DNA of 64,000 nucleotides from Pseudomonas argentinensis (GTDB taxonomy: Bacteria > Pseudomonadota > Gammaproteobacteria > Pseudomonadales > Pseudomonadaceae): contig NZ_CP056087.1 in the NCBI RefSeq assembly GCF_001839655.2, positions 3,906,001-3,970,000 on the forward strand, read 5' to 3'. Positions within the stretch are counted from its first letter, which is position 1. Every line of letters starts with the position of its first letter. Under the pieces are notes generated by a model. That model saw only the letters and a list, made by a program, of their open reading frames with translations, had not been told where the DNA came from and searched no databases. The position numbers and the translations under genes were made by a program. This document shows positions 35,267 to 43,221 of this stretch, piece by piece.

Positions 35267-37381
35267 ATGAACCAGCCTCCCTATCGCCTCCTTGCCTTTA
35301 CCGCTCTGGCATCCCTGACAACAGAGGCCTGGGCTGAAACCGCAACCCGCACCCTGCCGGCTACCAAGGTTTCCGGCTCCGTCGAAGAACGCACCAGCTA
35401 CAAGGCCGAAGCGCTGACGGTGGGCACCAAGAGCGCCCTGGCGCCGATCGACATTCCCCAATCGGTCAGCGCCATTACCCGCACGCGCATGGATGACCAG
35501 AACCTCACCACCATCGGCGACGTGCTCAACGAAGTGACCGGGGTATCCGTGGCGCCCTGGGACTCCATTACCCAGCAGTACTATTCACGCGGCTACAGCC
35601 TGGACATGGCCTACGACGGCGTACCGGTGTATGGCGGCAGCTCGGGAATCCAGGAATACGACATGGCCATCTACGAGCGCGTGGAAGTACTGCGCGGGCC
35701 GGCCGCCTTGTTCATGGGCTCCGGCAGCGGTGGTGGGCTGGTCAACATGGTGCGTAAACGCGGGCTGTACGAGCCCGGGGTGTCGCTGACCACCTCGGTC
35801 GGCTCCTGGAACAATCGCCGCATCATGGTCGACGCCGGCGCGCCGCTGGATGCCCAAGGCCGCCTGCGCAGCCGCGTGGTCGCCGCCTGGCAGGAACAGG
35901 ATTACTTCTGGGATGTGAGCCACAAGGACAAGTGGCTCGGCTATGCCACGCTCGACTACCAGCTCACCCCGGACACCGTGGTATCGCTGACCGGCAGCCA
36001 CCAGGAAGACCATATGGACTCGCCGAGCATGGGCCTGCCGGCCTACACCGACGGCCGCTTTCTCGACGTGCCGCGCTCGACCCACGTATACCCCGAGTGG
36101 GCACGCTTCGCCTACGAAACCACGGAAATGGCCCTGGATCTCGAGCACGCCTTCGCCAACGGCTGGCAGCTCAAGAGCAAGCTGATCCAGCGCACCCAGG
36201 ACAAATTCTGGAAGGATGCCTTTCCTGCACCGGGCGCAGGCGTCGATCCGGACAGCGGCATGATCGCCCGCTACAACCGCCGCAAGAACGATGGCGACAC
36301 CAAGCGCAACGCCTTCGACCTGTACCTCACCGGCCCCTTCTCCGCACTGGGCCGAAACCACCACGCCACCCTGGGCTACAACCAGGATCGCCAGGCGAAC
36401 CAGTCGCGCAGCGTCAATGCGGCGCCCTTCTTCGGGGTGCCGATAAACGATCCGGACGTCGTTCCGGAACCCGACTTCGTGTTTACCAACGGTTCCGAGA
36501 ACGAGACCACCCAGCGGGGTATCTACGGGCAGTTGCGCCTGTCCCTGACCGACCCGTTGACGGTGGTGCTCGGCGGGCGCAGCAGCGACTTCGAATACCG
36601 CAGCCGTAGCGTCGCGCCCTCCACCCCCAGCGCCTGGAACGCCTCGCGCAAGGAAACCGGCGAGTTCACGCCCTACGGCGCGGTGATCTACGCCTTCACC
36701 GACAACCTCAACGGCTACGTTAGCTACTCGGACCTCTTCATTCCCCAGGCACAGCAAACGGTCGGCGGCACCAGCCTGGAACCGCGAATCGGCGCGCAAT
36801 GGGAAACCGGTCTGAAGGCCTCGTTTCTCGACGGCGCGGTGGACGCTTCCGTTGCGCTGTTCCGCACCAACGACACGAACCGGGCCATGAGCGACCTGAA
36901 CAACCCAGGCTTCTTCGTTTCGGCTGGTGAGGTGCAGGTGGAAGGCTGGGAAATGGAAATCAGCGGCAAGCCCAGCGACAGCCTCAACCTCTCCATCGGC
37001 TACAGCTACCTGACCAGCCAGTACCTCGAGGACCGCTTCCTGCCCGGCGAGAAGTTCTCGCTCTACGAGCCACGCCACTCCCTGAAAACCTACGCCAAAT
37101 ACCGCCTGTTGGACGGCGGCCTCAAGGGCCTGTTCGTGGGGGGCGGCCTGCATATCAGCAGCGGCACCGATGGCAGCAGCGATACCCCGCTACGCAGCCA
37201 GGGCGGTTATGCCCTGGCCAGTGCCCAGGTCGGTTACGAATTCAGTAGCAAGACCTCGGTGGCCCTGATGGGCAATAACCTCTTCGATCGCCATTACTAC
37301 GCACGGGTCGGCAACCTCAACACCTACAACACCTATGGCGAACCGCGAAGCTTTGCGCTGGTGATGCGTACGGCGTTGTAG
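35267..37381 (+). CDS. TonB-dependent siderophore receptor
   Basis: This outer-membrane receptor of 704 residues starts at ATG 35267, where a signal peptide begins (LLAFTALASLTTEAWA, cleavage before ETATR). A TonB box (LPATKVSG) follows and then the plug (IDIPQSVSAITRTRMDDQ, ERVEVLRGPAALFMGSGSGGGLVNM). The barrel ends in the aromatic-rich NLFDRHYYARVG…RSFALVMRTAL. There is no N-terminal STN domain, so it does not signal through an anti-sigma factor. The family covers receptors for ferric siderophores such as ferrioxamine or catecholates; the ligand is not determinable. The frame is open from 35210, but that lacks a signal peptide. Confidence 0.93.
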   Translation: MNQPPYRLLAFTALASLTTEAWAETATRTLPATKVSGSVEERTSYKAEALTVGTKSALAPIDIPQSVSAITRTRMDDQNLTTIGDVLNEVTGVSVAPWDSITQQYYSRGYSLDMAYDGVPVYGGSSGIQEYDMAIYERVEVLRGPAALFMGSGSGGGLVNMVRKRGLYEPGVSLTTSVGSWNNRRIMVDAGAPLDAQGRLRSRVVAAWQEQDYFWDVSHKDKWLGYATLDYQLTPDTVVSLTGSHQEDHMDSPSMGLPAYTDGRFLDVPRSTHVYPEWARFAYETTEMALDLEHAFANGWQLKSKLIQRTQDKFWKDAFPAPGAGVDPDSGMIARYNRRKNDGDTKRNAFDLYLTGPFSALGRNHHATLGYNQDRQANQSRSVNAAPFFGVPINDPDVVPEPDFVFTNGSENETTQRGIYGQLRLSLTDPLTVVLGGRSSDFEYRSRSVAPSTPSAWNASRKETGEFTPYGAVIYAFTDNLNGYVSYSDLFIPQAQQTVGGTSLEPRIGAQWETGLKASFLDGAVDASVALFRTNDTNRAMSDLNNPGFFVSAGEVQVEGWEMEISGKPSDSLNLSIGYSYLTSQYLEDRFLPGEKFSLYEPRHSLKTYAKYRLLDGGLKGLFVGGGLHISSGTDGSSDTPLRSQGGYALASAQVGYEFSSKTSVALMGNNLFDRHYYARVGNLNTYNTYGEPRSFALVMRTAL

Positions 37382-37407
37382 GGAGGGCGAGACATCTCGC
37401 CTCCTTT
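37382..37407 (+). terminator. Terminator-like hairpin after the receptor gene
   Basis: GGAG-GCGAG and CTCGC-CTCC arms enclose a small loop directly after the stop, followed by only three T. It is a plausible but weak Rho-independent terminator. Confidence 0.5.
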
Positions 37408-37782
37408 GGGAACCGAAACGGCGCAAGCTTTAGCGAACAGAGCGCAGGGTCAATCCAAACCGCGTCCTGCTCCACAGCAGCATCGGCTGCTGTCCCACTG
37501 CCTTTTCCGTAATGATTAAGCCAGTCGTGCCTGGCTAAGCTGCCGCTTTGCATGCAGCCTCAGGCTGGGTGCCGGGCAACTCGCCAAACCAACAATTGGC
37601 ATCGCATACGAAGTTCGATATCACCGTTCGACACACTGCAGTTGCGGTCGATGACGTCTTGGCGACGGCGGAACCGACCGAGGTTTGACAAGCGCATAGC
37701 GAGTGAAAGTAGGCCATCGCTAACCGGCCAAAAGCAGCCCCAGGGGCAGGCAACCATCGGGAGTGTACGTTTGAAGCAACCG
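37408..37782. other. Intergenic region between converging genes, no gene seen
   Basis: About 375 bp without a credible frame. Parts (for example the CGGCCAAAAGCAGCC segment near 37724) resemble short intergenic sequences found in many Pseudomonas, but no clear palindromic copy could be delimited. Confidence 0.35.
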
Positions 37783-38817
37783 CTAAATAGAGCTGCTGTA
37801 AGGGGACGCAACGGTATGAGAAGAGGCTACCTGGTCGCGCTCGCGATCCCATAGCCGTAACTCTAGGCTGTTATGCACTGCAGTAGCGCAGACAGCAGCC
37901 TGACCGGTGGCAACGCTGATTTGCTTTAGCGAGTCCACCACATCCCCGACCGCGTATAGGCCCTTCACCGACGTCGATTGGTGCGCGTCTACCAACAAGG
38001 CACCCTCGTCACCGGTTTGAGCAGTCAACTGGGTCGCTAGCTCGGAGCAGATATGCGATCCGAGCGACGGATATACAATGTCAAAGCAATACCGCTCACC
38101 CTTGCACGTCATTACCAGAACTTTGCCATCGCTGACTTCGATATGCTCGACCTTGTCGTTGATGACCCGTAACCCGGCGTGCCGGGCCGCCGCAATCGCC
38201 TCCTCGCATGCCTGGGTATCATCGTCGACCAGCACCGTCACACGGTCAGTGAAGTTGCGCAGGAAAAGCCCATGATTGATTGCGCAGTGCACCTCGCCAT
38301 AAACCGCTACGTCATCACCGTTGACCTCATAACCGTCGCATATTGAGCACAGCCGGATTACCGATTGGGCCACCGCATCGTAAGGTTTCTCCATACGCGG
38401 CAGCGTGTCGATGATGCCGGTCGCAAGCACTACCCGACGCGCTGTAAGTTCTCGTCCATTGAGTTGCGCGGTGAAACCAGCTGGGTTCTGAAGCAGACTA
38501 TCCACACGTCCTTGCTCAAGGATCGCTCCATAACGCAGCGCTTGCTCTCGCAATCGATCCAACAGGTCTTCACCGGAAATGCCGGGCGGGAAACCTGGGT
38601 AATTATGAGAACGTGGGATAAGGCTTGCGCGGCTGCGCCCACCGTCGGCAACCAATACTCTCCGGTGGAACCGGCTCAGATAGACGGCCGTGGTTAGTCC
38701 AGCAGGGCCAGCGCCAATAACCAGGCAGTCAACATGGACAGGCCTGGCGTCGATGGACGCTGAGTCTGGTCCATCAATGAGCGTTCTGTATTCTTCTTGC
38801 TTTGCGGGCATCGCCAT
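37783..38817 (-). CDS. Thioredoxin-reductase-like FAD-dependent oxidoreductase
   Basis: This 344-residue flavoprotein has an N-terminal FAD site ([18 protein letters not shown], about 32-50), a CxxC motif in [10 protein letters not shown], an NAD(P) region around [16 protein letters not shown] and the C-terminal [15 protein letters not shown]. The second dinucleotide motif is altered (GEVHCA instead of GGGNSA), so its nucleotide specificity may differ from ordinary TrxB. A 28-residue N-terminal extension and about 25 residues beyond the usual end are unusual. It stands alone in a region of somewhat lower G+C. It is not the housekeeping thioredoxin reductase. Confidence 0.85.
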   Translation of the reverse strand: MAMPAKQEEYRTLIDGPDSASIDARPVHVDCLVIGAGPAGLTTAVYLSRFHRRVLVADGGRSRASLIPRSHNYPGFPPGISGEDLLDRLREQALRYGAILEQGRVDSLLQNPAGFTAQLNGRELTARRVVLATGIIDTLPRMEKPYDAVAQSVIRLCSICDGYEVNGDDVAVYGEVHCAINHGLFLRNFTDRVTVLVDDDTQACEEAIAAARHAGLRVINDKVEHIEVSDGKVLVMTCKGERYCFDIVYPSLGSHICSELATQLTAQTGDEGALLVDAHQSTSVKGLYAVGDVVDSLKQISVATGQAAVCATAVHNSLELRLWDRERDQVASSHTVASPYSSSI

Positions 38818-39351
38818 TCTCGCACTTTTAAGTCACTTGGCTGTGACTAGCGCGAGCCGACTAAGGTTGCTTAGCTCGACAGACGGCCCAGCAGGCTGGA
38901 GTCGGGTGGTGCTTTCAAGCTAGGTATGGCGAGGAGGCGCCGAACTGCCCCTAGGTTCTTCGTCCTGTTAGGTCAGGGATGCCATCGTAGGCCACGGCGT
39001 GCGGGTGCGGTACCTCGTCGCAGCGGAGCTGGGCCTGATGTATCCAGACCGCCAAAGCCGCCCAGGTTTGCTCTGTAATCTGCACTGGTCGCTAAGTCTT
39101 CTGCTGCGTCACGATGGCTCGCGGCGACAGGTGTCGACATCGGCTATGTCAGCACACGAAGCTTGATCCATGCAGCATGAAGGGACGACAGAAGACAAAC
39201 AATGCAGGGAATTGGCATTTCATTGCTGCAGTGAGTGCAGTAATACATGAGCCTTGATATGACTTAATGACGGCTTTTGGAGGCGAAAGCAGCCATCCAC
39301 AACGCCTCTGCTACCCAAACTTGCCTCCACTGTTCCCCCACGTTACAGTCC
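38818..39351. other. Intergenic region with a possible gene remnant
   Basis: Over 500 bp without a solid gene, somewhat less G+C-rich. A short minus-strand frame at 38951-39085 may be a fragment. The promoter of the flavoprotein gene must lie at its left end and that of the C4-like leader RNA at its right end. Confidence 0.4.
38951..39085 (-). other. Short open frame, possibly a gene fragment
   Basis: A 44-codon frame from GTG reads VQITEQTWAALAVWIHQAQL and ends shortly after. Codon use and composition look coding-like, but a stop lies just upstream in frame and there is no ribosome binding site. It may be the remnant of a mobile or phage-derived gene. Confidence 0.25.
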
Positions 39352-39598
39352 CACCCGTCACGGTAAATCCCGTGACCGGGTGTGGTAGCCCGATTCACAC
39401 GAAGGCGCGGTAGCGCCATAGCCGAGAGCAGGCGCTTTTTTTGTGCCTGTTGCTTTCTCGTGCAGTTATGGCGGGCCGTGTGAGGCAGGCTTCGGCCTGG
39501 CCGGCCTTCCTTCGTGAGTCGGTCTACCACCCTTGCACGGTCCGCCTCCATATCGTGTGGTAGCGAATGGAACGCGGCTCCTTAAACTCACGAAGGAG
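39352..39598 (+). ncRNA. C4-like antisense RNA leader
   Basis: The leader folds into a chain of hairpins: CACCCG/CGGGTG with TCACGG/CCGTGA (39352-39382), GGCGC-GGTA-GCGCC (39404-39417), CAGGCGC-T7-GTGCCTG (39429-39449) and CAGGC-TTCG-GCCTG (39486-39499). A long stem joins 39382-39405 to 39509-39530. Its 3' arm, CCTTCGTGAGT at 39509-39519, is also perfectly complementary to 39586-39596, which includes the ribosome binding site of the ORF at 39609. CTACCAC (39524-39530) matches GTGGTAG (39557-39563) in the same way. This antisense-over-RBS design is that of phage P1/P4/P7 C4 RNAs. Exact RNA ends are unknown. Confidence 0.6.
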
Positions 39599-39608
39599 CA
39601 TAAGGATT

Positions 39609-39701
39609 ATGCATTTCCCCCCTTTTACCCAAGGGCACCGCCCTGGGCTGCAAGCCGTCTTGTCCGCTTCCATTCTGGAGGTGCCGCATGAGCCGCTTTG
39701 A
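39609..39701 (+). CDS. 30-residue leader peptide ORF of the C4-like operon
   Basis: A GAAGGAG ribosome binding site (39592-39598), the target of the C4-like antisense arm, precedes this ORF, which starts MHFPPFTQGHRPGLQAVLSA. Its end overlaps the start of the next gene by 14 bases in another frame. Translation of the leader could therefore open or drive the second gene, as in phage C4 operons. The peptide has no recognisable domain. Confidence 0.45.
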   Translation: MHFPPFTQGHRPGLQAVLSASILEVPHEPL

Positions 39702-39930
39702 ATCCGTCGTTATCCCCTTCCCTACACCGCCAAACCCACTGCTCAGCCATGTGGCCGATGATTATTCGGTGCTCGCCGCCGCCGAGTACCGGGCCGCGCT
39801 GCTGGCCAAGTTGCTCAGGCGTATGCCGGAGCAGGAGCTGGCGGATATCAGCAACGCGATGCTCAGCGAGCTGGTGGTGCTGTATCGCCAGGCCATCAAC
39901 CAGGCGCAAGGGAGGGGCGGGCATGAGTGA
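39688..39930 (+). CDS. Small hypothetical protein, 80 residues
   Basis: This short protein has a proline-rich start (FPTPPNPLLSHV) and a long amphipathic helix region (AAAEYRAALLAKLLRRMPEQELADISNAMLSELVVLYRQAI). GGAGG lies 7 bases upstream, inside the leader ORF, so translation is probably coupled to it. The next gene overlaps its end by 8 bases. Function is unknown. The context of a C4-like RNA suggests a phage- or satellite-derived regulatory cassette. Confidence 0.7.
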   Translation: MSRFESVVIPFPTPPNPLLSHVADDYSVLAAAEYRAALLAKLLRRMPEQELADISNAMLSELVVLYRQAINQAQGRGGHE

Positions 39931-40225
39931 ACGCCAACAGCACTTCGCCTACCTGCCCGCCCATGACGGGCACGGGGCGGCCACCTTCGGCTTGAGCGAG
40001 AACTGCCAGGCGAGCTTCACCCACGGCGCCCAACAGGCCCAGGCCTGGCTGGACGACGGCAACAGCGGCTGGCTATGGACGGGCCTGCTGCTGGAGCGCC
40101 AGCAGTTCCCGGCCGGTGCGCAGCGCCATGCCTTCGAGCTGGGCTTTCTCAGCCGTATTCACCAACGCCTGTGCTCACCGTTGGGGGGCGGGCACCTGGC
40201 CAGGCGAACGGAGCTGCAGCTGTAA
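39923..40225 (+). CDS. Small hypothetical protein, 100 residues
   Basis: This soluble protein begins MSERQQHFAYLPAHDGHGAA and contains NCQASFTHGAQQAQAWLDD and a central WLWTGLLLERQQFP. It starts within the preceding gene (8-base overlap) after GGAGGGG, so the two are translationally coupled. The family is not recognised. It is the last gene of the C4-like operon; a perfect 15-bp hairpin follows its stop. Confidence 0.7.
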   Translation: MSERQQHFAYLPAHDGHGAATFGLSENCQASFTHGAQQAQAWLDDGNSGWLWTGLLLERQQFPAGAQRHAFELGFLSRIHQRLCSPLGGGHLARRTELQL

Positions 40226-40227
40226 GC

Positions 40228-40264
40228 CGGCAAGCGGTGGGCCGCGATAGCCCACCGCTTGCCG
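40228..40264. terminator. Perfect 15-bp stem after the C4-like operon
   Basis: CGGCAAGCGGTGGGC, loop CGCGATA, and its exact complement begin 2 bases after the stop. There is no T run, so it may act as an RNA 3'-end stabiliser or a factor-aided terminator rather than a classical one. Confidence 0.5.
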
Positions 40265-40329
40265 CTCGCTCGGGTATCAGCGCCGCCATCCAAGCGCTAG
40301 AGTGAGGCGGCTCTTTTCCCGAGGTGGAT

Positions 40330-41379
40330 ATGCCGCATAACGATCCGGGGCGCCGATGCGCCAGGTGCAAGCCAGGCCACTGCAAAGGGGTACTGCTGGC
40401 CCTCGCGCTGTTGGCATCGGCCTTATATGGCGGGCTCTGCAGTGCCAATCCCTATGTGCTGCGCCTGGGCCAGGACGCGCCCTATAGCTTCCTCGCCTAC
40501 GCCAATGCCCATATGACGAATGCCAGCCAGGCCTCTCGGGCCGTGGTGCTGGTGCATGGTGTGCGGCGCAATGCCGACGACTACTTTGAAACGGGCCTGC
40601 AGTTGTTGAGCGAGGCCGGCCTCGATGGCCGCGACAACCTGCTGCTGTCGCTCAACTTCCTCACCGCCGAGGATCGCCGCGCCGGCAAGGACATGCCCCT
40701 GTGGGCGCGGGACAAATGGATGCATGGCACGGCCTCGGAGCAAGGCCGGTCGGGCATCGAGGCGTTCGCGGTGCTGGATGATGTGCTGGCGTACCTGGCG
40801 GATCGCAAGCGCTTTCCGGCGCTGGAGGAGGTGGTATTGATCGGCCATTCGGCAGGCGGCCAGCTGATGCAGCGTTACGCCGTACTGGGCCAGGGTGATG
40901 CACACCTGGCGGGCCAGGGCATTGCGGTGCGTTACGTGATTTCCAGCCCTTCTTCGTATGTGTATCTCGACGGCAACCGCGTGCAGGCGGGCACTGTCGG
41001 ACCTGCTTCTGCTGCCGACTGCCCGGACTACAACCGCTACCGCTATGGCCTGGAGGTCGCGCCGCCTTACCTGTCGCGCCAACACCTGAGCGCCGAGCAG
41101 CTATTTCGCCGATACGTGGCTCGCAACGTGACCTTCGTGGTCGGCGAGCACGACGACAACCCCGAGCACCCTGTGCTTGATCGTTCCTGCGCCGCCGCCC
41201 TGCAAGGCCCCAATCGGCTGCAACGCCAGCGCAACTACCTGCGCTACGAGGCCTTTGTCTCGCAACAGTGGGGGGTCGCCATCCATCATCCGCAGATCAC
41301 CGTCGCTGGTGTGGGCCACGACGCGGCCAGGCTGCTCACGCGGGGTGTCGTCGCCGAGCGGTTGTTTCCCAGGCATTAG
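40330..41379 (+). CDS. Exported alpha/beta hydrolase
   Basis: This 349-residue protein has an N-terminal signal or anchor (VLLALALLASALYGGLCSA) and then an alpha/beta-hydrolase domain. VVLVHGVRRNADDY forms the oxyanion-hole strand-loop and GHSAGGQ carries the nucleophile Ser. The acid is possibly in GEHDDNPEH, and the final His is in VAGVGHDA. It probably hydrolyses an ester in the periplasm; the substrate is unknown. ATG 40330 has GAGG five bases upstream. A GTG at 40324 is also possible. A REPIN follows its stop by 3 bp. Confidence 0.85.
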   Translation: MPHNDPGRRCARCKPGHCKGVLLALALLASALYGGLCSANPYVLRLGQDAPYSFLAYANAHMTNASQASRAVVLVHGVRRNADDYFETGLQLLSEAGLDGRDNLLLSLNFLTAEDRRAGKDMPLWARDKWMHGTASEQGRSGIEAFAVLDDVLAYLADRKRFPALEEVVLIGHSAGGQLMQRYAVLGQGDAHLAGQGIAVRYVISSPSSYVYLDGNRVQAGTVGPASAADCPDYNRYRYGLEVAPPYLSRQHLSAEQLFRRYVARNVTFVVGEHDDNPEHPVLDRSCAAALQGPNRLQRQRNYLRYEAFVSQQWGVAIHHPQITVAGVGHDAARLLTRGVVAERLFPRH

Positions 41380-41381
41380 CG

Positions 41382-41488
41382 CGTAGGGCGGATCGGAACG
41401 CCGGCCGCTCGTAGCGCCAGCGAACAGTGCGCCTACCAAGGCAACAGGCGTGCTGCTTCGCGAACGGATCGCCGCCCGGTACGCCCCA
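41382..41488. repeat. REPIN copy (inverted REP pair)
   Basis: GTAGGGCGGATCGG…AGTGCGCC forms the first hairpin half and AGGCGTGCTGCTTCGC…GGTACGCCCC the second. It is a member of the family at 55505-55610. Confidence 0.75.
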
Positions 41489-41719
41489 CGCCCATACCTC
41501 AGCCGGCAGCTGTCCTGCCCTGTTACAAGCGCGCCGGCCATGGGTTAGCAGCCGCCTCGCCCTTCTGGCCGCCCTGCTCACCGAGCAGTGACCGAATGGC
41601 TGCAAGCAGCCCGTCGACTGCTCAAGGTCGCTCGCTGGCGGACCTTGAACAAGGCGACGGGATCAGACGCACACTTGGCCAAGGGGCTGCGATATCGGCT
41701 GCCAACGCTCCAGCCCATG

Positions 41720-42934
41720 TCACTCCTTGGTCAGATCAACCAGCGGCGTTTGCCGCACCTCGGTCTCCCGCCCGCCCTGAATCTTGCTCACCTGCTTCAA
41801 GGCCTTGTCCACCGCCGCCTTATCCGCCAACAAGCTGTAGCTGATGCGGAACTGCTTGTGTTCCTTTGGCCCGATTGTCGGTACCAGGTTCAGCGGCCGC
41901 TGATAACGGCGGTTGTAGGAAAAACTCGTTCCCGGTTCCAGCCCCGTGACATAGCCCTGGCCTTGGGTATCGGTGTTTTTCCACAGGGAAAACACCGGCA
42001 GGGTCTGGGTATTGAAGCCGACCGAAACGCCCAGGCTGCCCGCCTTGTTATGCAATACGGTCAAGGTATCGCCCTTGGCATCGGCATAGGGCACCAGGTT
42101 GTAAACGGTTTCGTCGTAGTCCCTGGTCGGTGCGCGATAGGTTTGCCAGTCGGGCAGATCGCCCTTGGCCTTGTCGTTGAACGGCGACACCTGCTTCACC
42201 GGCGCCACAAAACGGGCGCCCTGCTCCAGGAACGGGGTGCTGAAGTTGCTGTGATACAGCGCCTGGTATTCCTTGGGATAGTCGCCGTTGTTGGTCAGGG
42301 TGTCGTTGAGGGCGAACGCGACGCTGCCGGGTTCGGTGACCAGTTCGGTCGCGACCGAGAAGTCGACCTTCTTGAACGCCTGCTCTTTCAGCTCGCCGCG
42401 CAGGGTGATGGCGTAGGGTGGTTTTTCATCGATATGCAGGGTGACTTTGCTCGCCGGAATGTTGGCGGCTCGCCCGTGCAGGGTCAGCAGTTCGCCGTTG
42501 TCGACGCCGGGGTGGCCGACCCATTCGTAGCCGCAGCGGGTGACCAGTTCATTGAAGCCTTCCAACCAGCCCAGACCACCGCGGCCATTGAGTTCGATGA
42601 AGGCCGGGTTGACCACTTCCTTGACCGGCGAATCCCAGCCCATGCGCACATCACCGACCGAGGCCTGCAAGACGTTCATTCCGCGAGTCGGCACTACCGA
42701 GAGTTTCATCGTGCCGTTATCGATGTCGACGATGCTGACGCCCTCCTGCCGACCGCCGTGCAAGGTGCGCAGGGTAACGCTGAAGGGTTTGTCGGTTTTT
42801 ATGCCGAGTTGCTGGCTGGTGACCTGCCAGTTCCGGGCGGCTTTATCGGTGTCGAGCAGAACGTAATCCCAGGCCATGGCATGGGAGGCAGCGGACAATG
42901 CGCTGAGGGCAACAAAGAACTTGAGCGGGGTCAT
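41720..42934 (-). CDS. Periplasmic DUF4432 (aldose-epimerase-like) protein
   Basis: This 404-residue protein has a signal peptide (FFVALSALSAASHAMA, cleavage before WDYVL). The rest is a galactose-mutarotase-like beta-sandwich of the DUF4432 type, with VVPTRGMNVL, GWLEGFNELVTRCGYEW and LHGRAANIPA near the expected sugar-binding face. It probably acts on a sugar or a glycan breakdown product in the periplasm. It is monocistronic. Upstream is a promoter with a LacI-type palindrome inside the spacer, so sugar-dependent control is likely. Confidence 0.85.
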   Translation of the reverse strand: MTPLKFFVALSALSAASHAMAWDYVLLDTDKAARNWQVTSQQLGIKTDKPFSVTLRTLHGGRQEGVSIVDIDNGTMKLSVVPTRGMNVLQASVGDVRMGWDSPVKEVVNPAFIELNGRGGLGWLEGFNELVTRCGYEWVGHPGVDNGELLTLHGRAANIPASKVTLHIDEKPPYAITLRGELKEQAFKKVDFSVATELVTEPGSVAFALNDTLTNNGDYPKEYQALYHSNFSTPFLEQGARFVAPVKQVSPFNDKAKGDLPDWQTYRAPTRDYDETVYNLVPYADAKGDTLTVLHNKAGSLGVSVGFNTQTLPVFSLWKNTDTQGQGYVTGLEPGTSFSYNRRYQRPLNLVPTIGPKEHKQFRISYSLLADKAAVDKALKQVSKIQGGRETEVRQTPLVDLTKE

Positions 42935-42964
42935 GGGAGCAGCCTTTCTTGAAGTTGTGCCATT

Positions 42965-42993
42965 TTTATAGACTTGATGAAACGTTTCAGCAA
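42965..42993 (-). promoter_or_regulatory. Promoter of the DUF4432 gene
   Basis: On the minus strand TTGCTG and TATAAA are separated by 17 bases, a good sigma-70 match. The operator palindrome lies between them. Confidence 0.6.
42978..42989. promoter_or_regulatory. LacI-family-type operator
   Basis: TGAAACGTTTCA is a perfect 12-bp palindrome with the central CG common in LacI/GalR operators. It overlaps the -35 to spacer region of the DUF4432 promoter. Confidence 0.6.
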
Positions 42994-43115
42994 GCTAAAA
43001 AGTCGCCCCCTCCGAGGAGGTTGGCAGCGAGCGCAGGACACACGCGATAACCTCGCCGATAGCTCCTGGCTGCCATCCACAACAAGCTCCTATCGGCCAA
43101 AGGCAGCGGGTATGC

Positions 43116-43213
43116 CGGAGGGTGGACCGGAACTCCGGCCGCTCGTAGCGCCAGCGAACAGTCCGCCGACCCAGGCAAAGGCGCTTCACGAACGGCACGC
43201 CGCCCGGTACGCT
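43116..43213. repeat. REPIN copy
   Basis: AGGGTGGACCGGAACTCCGG … AGTCCGCC and AAAGGCGCTTCACGAACG … GGTACGC. It belongs to the family at 55505-55610, with the middle shortened. Confidence 0.7.
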
Positions 43214-43221
43214 TTGCATTT

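Noticed and set aside
38951..39085. Confident new small protein gene
   Set aside because: A stop lies just upstream in frame and no ribosome binding site is present. It is kept only as a low-confidence fragment.
39241..40264. Cryptic prophage around the C4-like RNA
   Set aside because: No integrase, structural or replication gene is visible nearby, and no attachment site was found. Only the leader RNA and small ORFs have a phage flavour.
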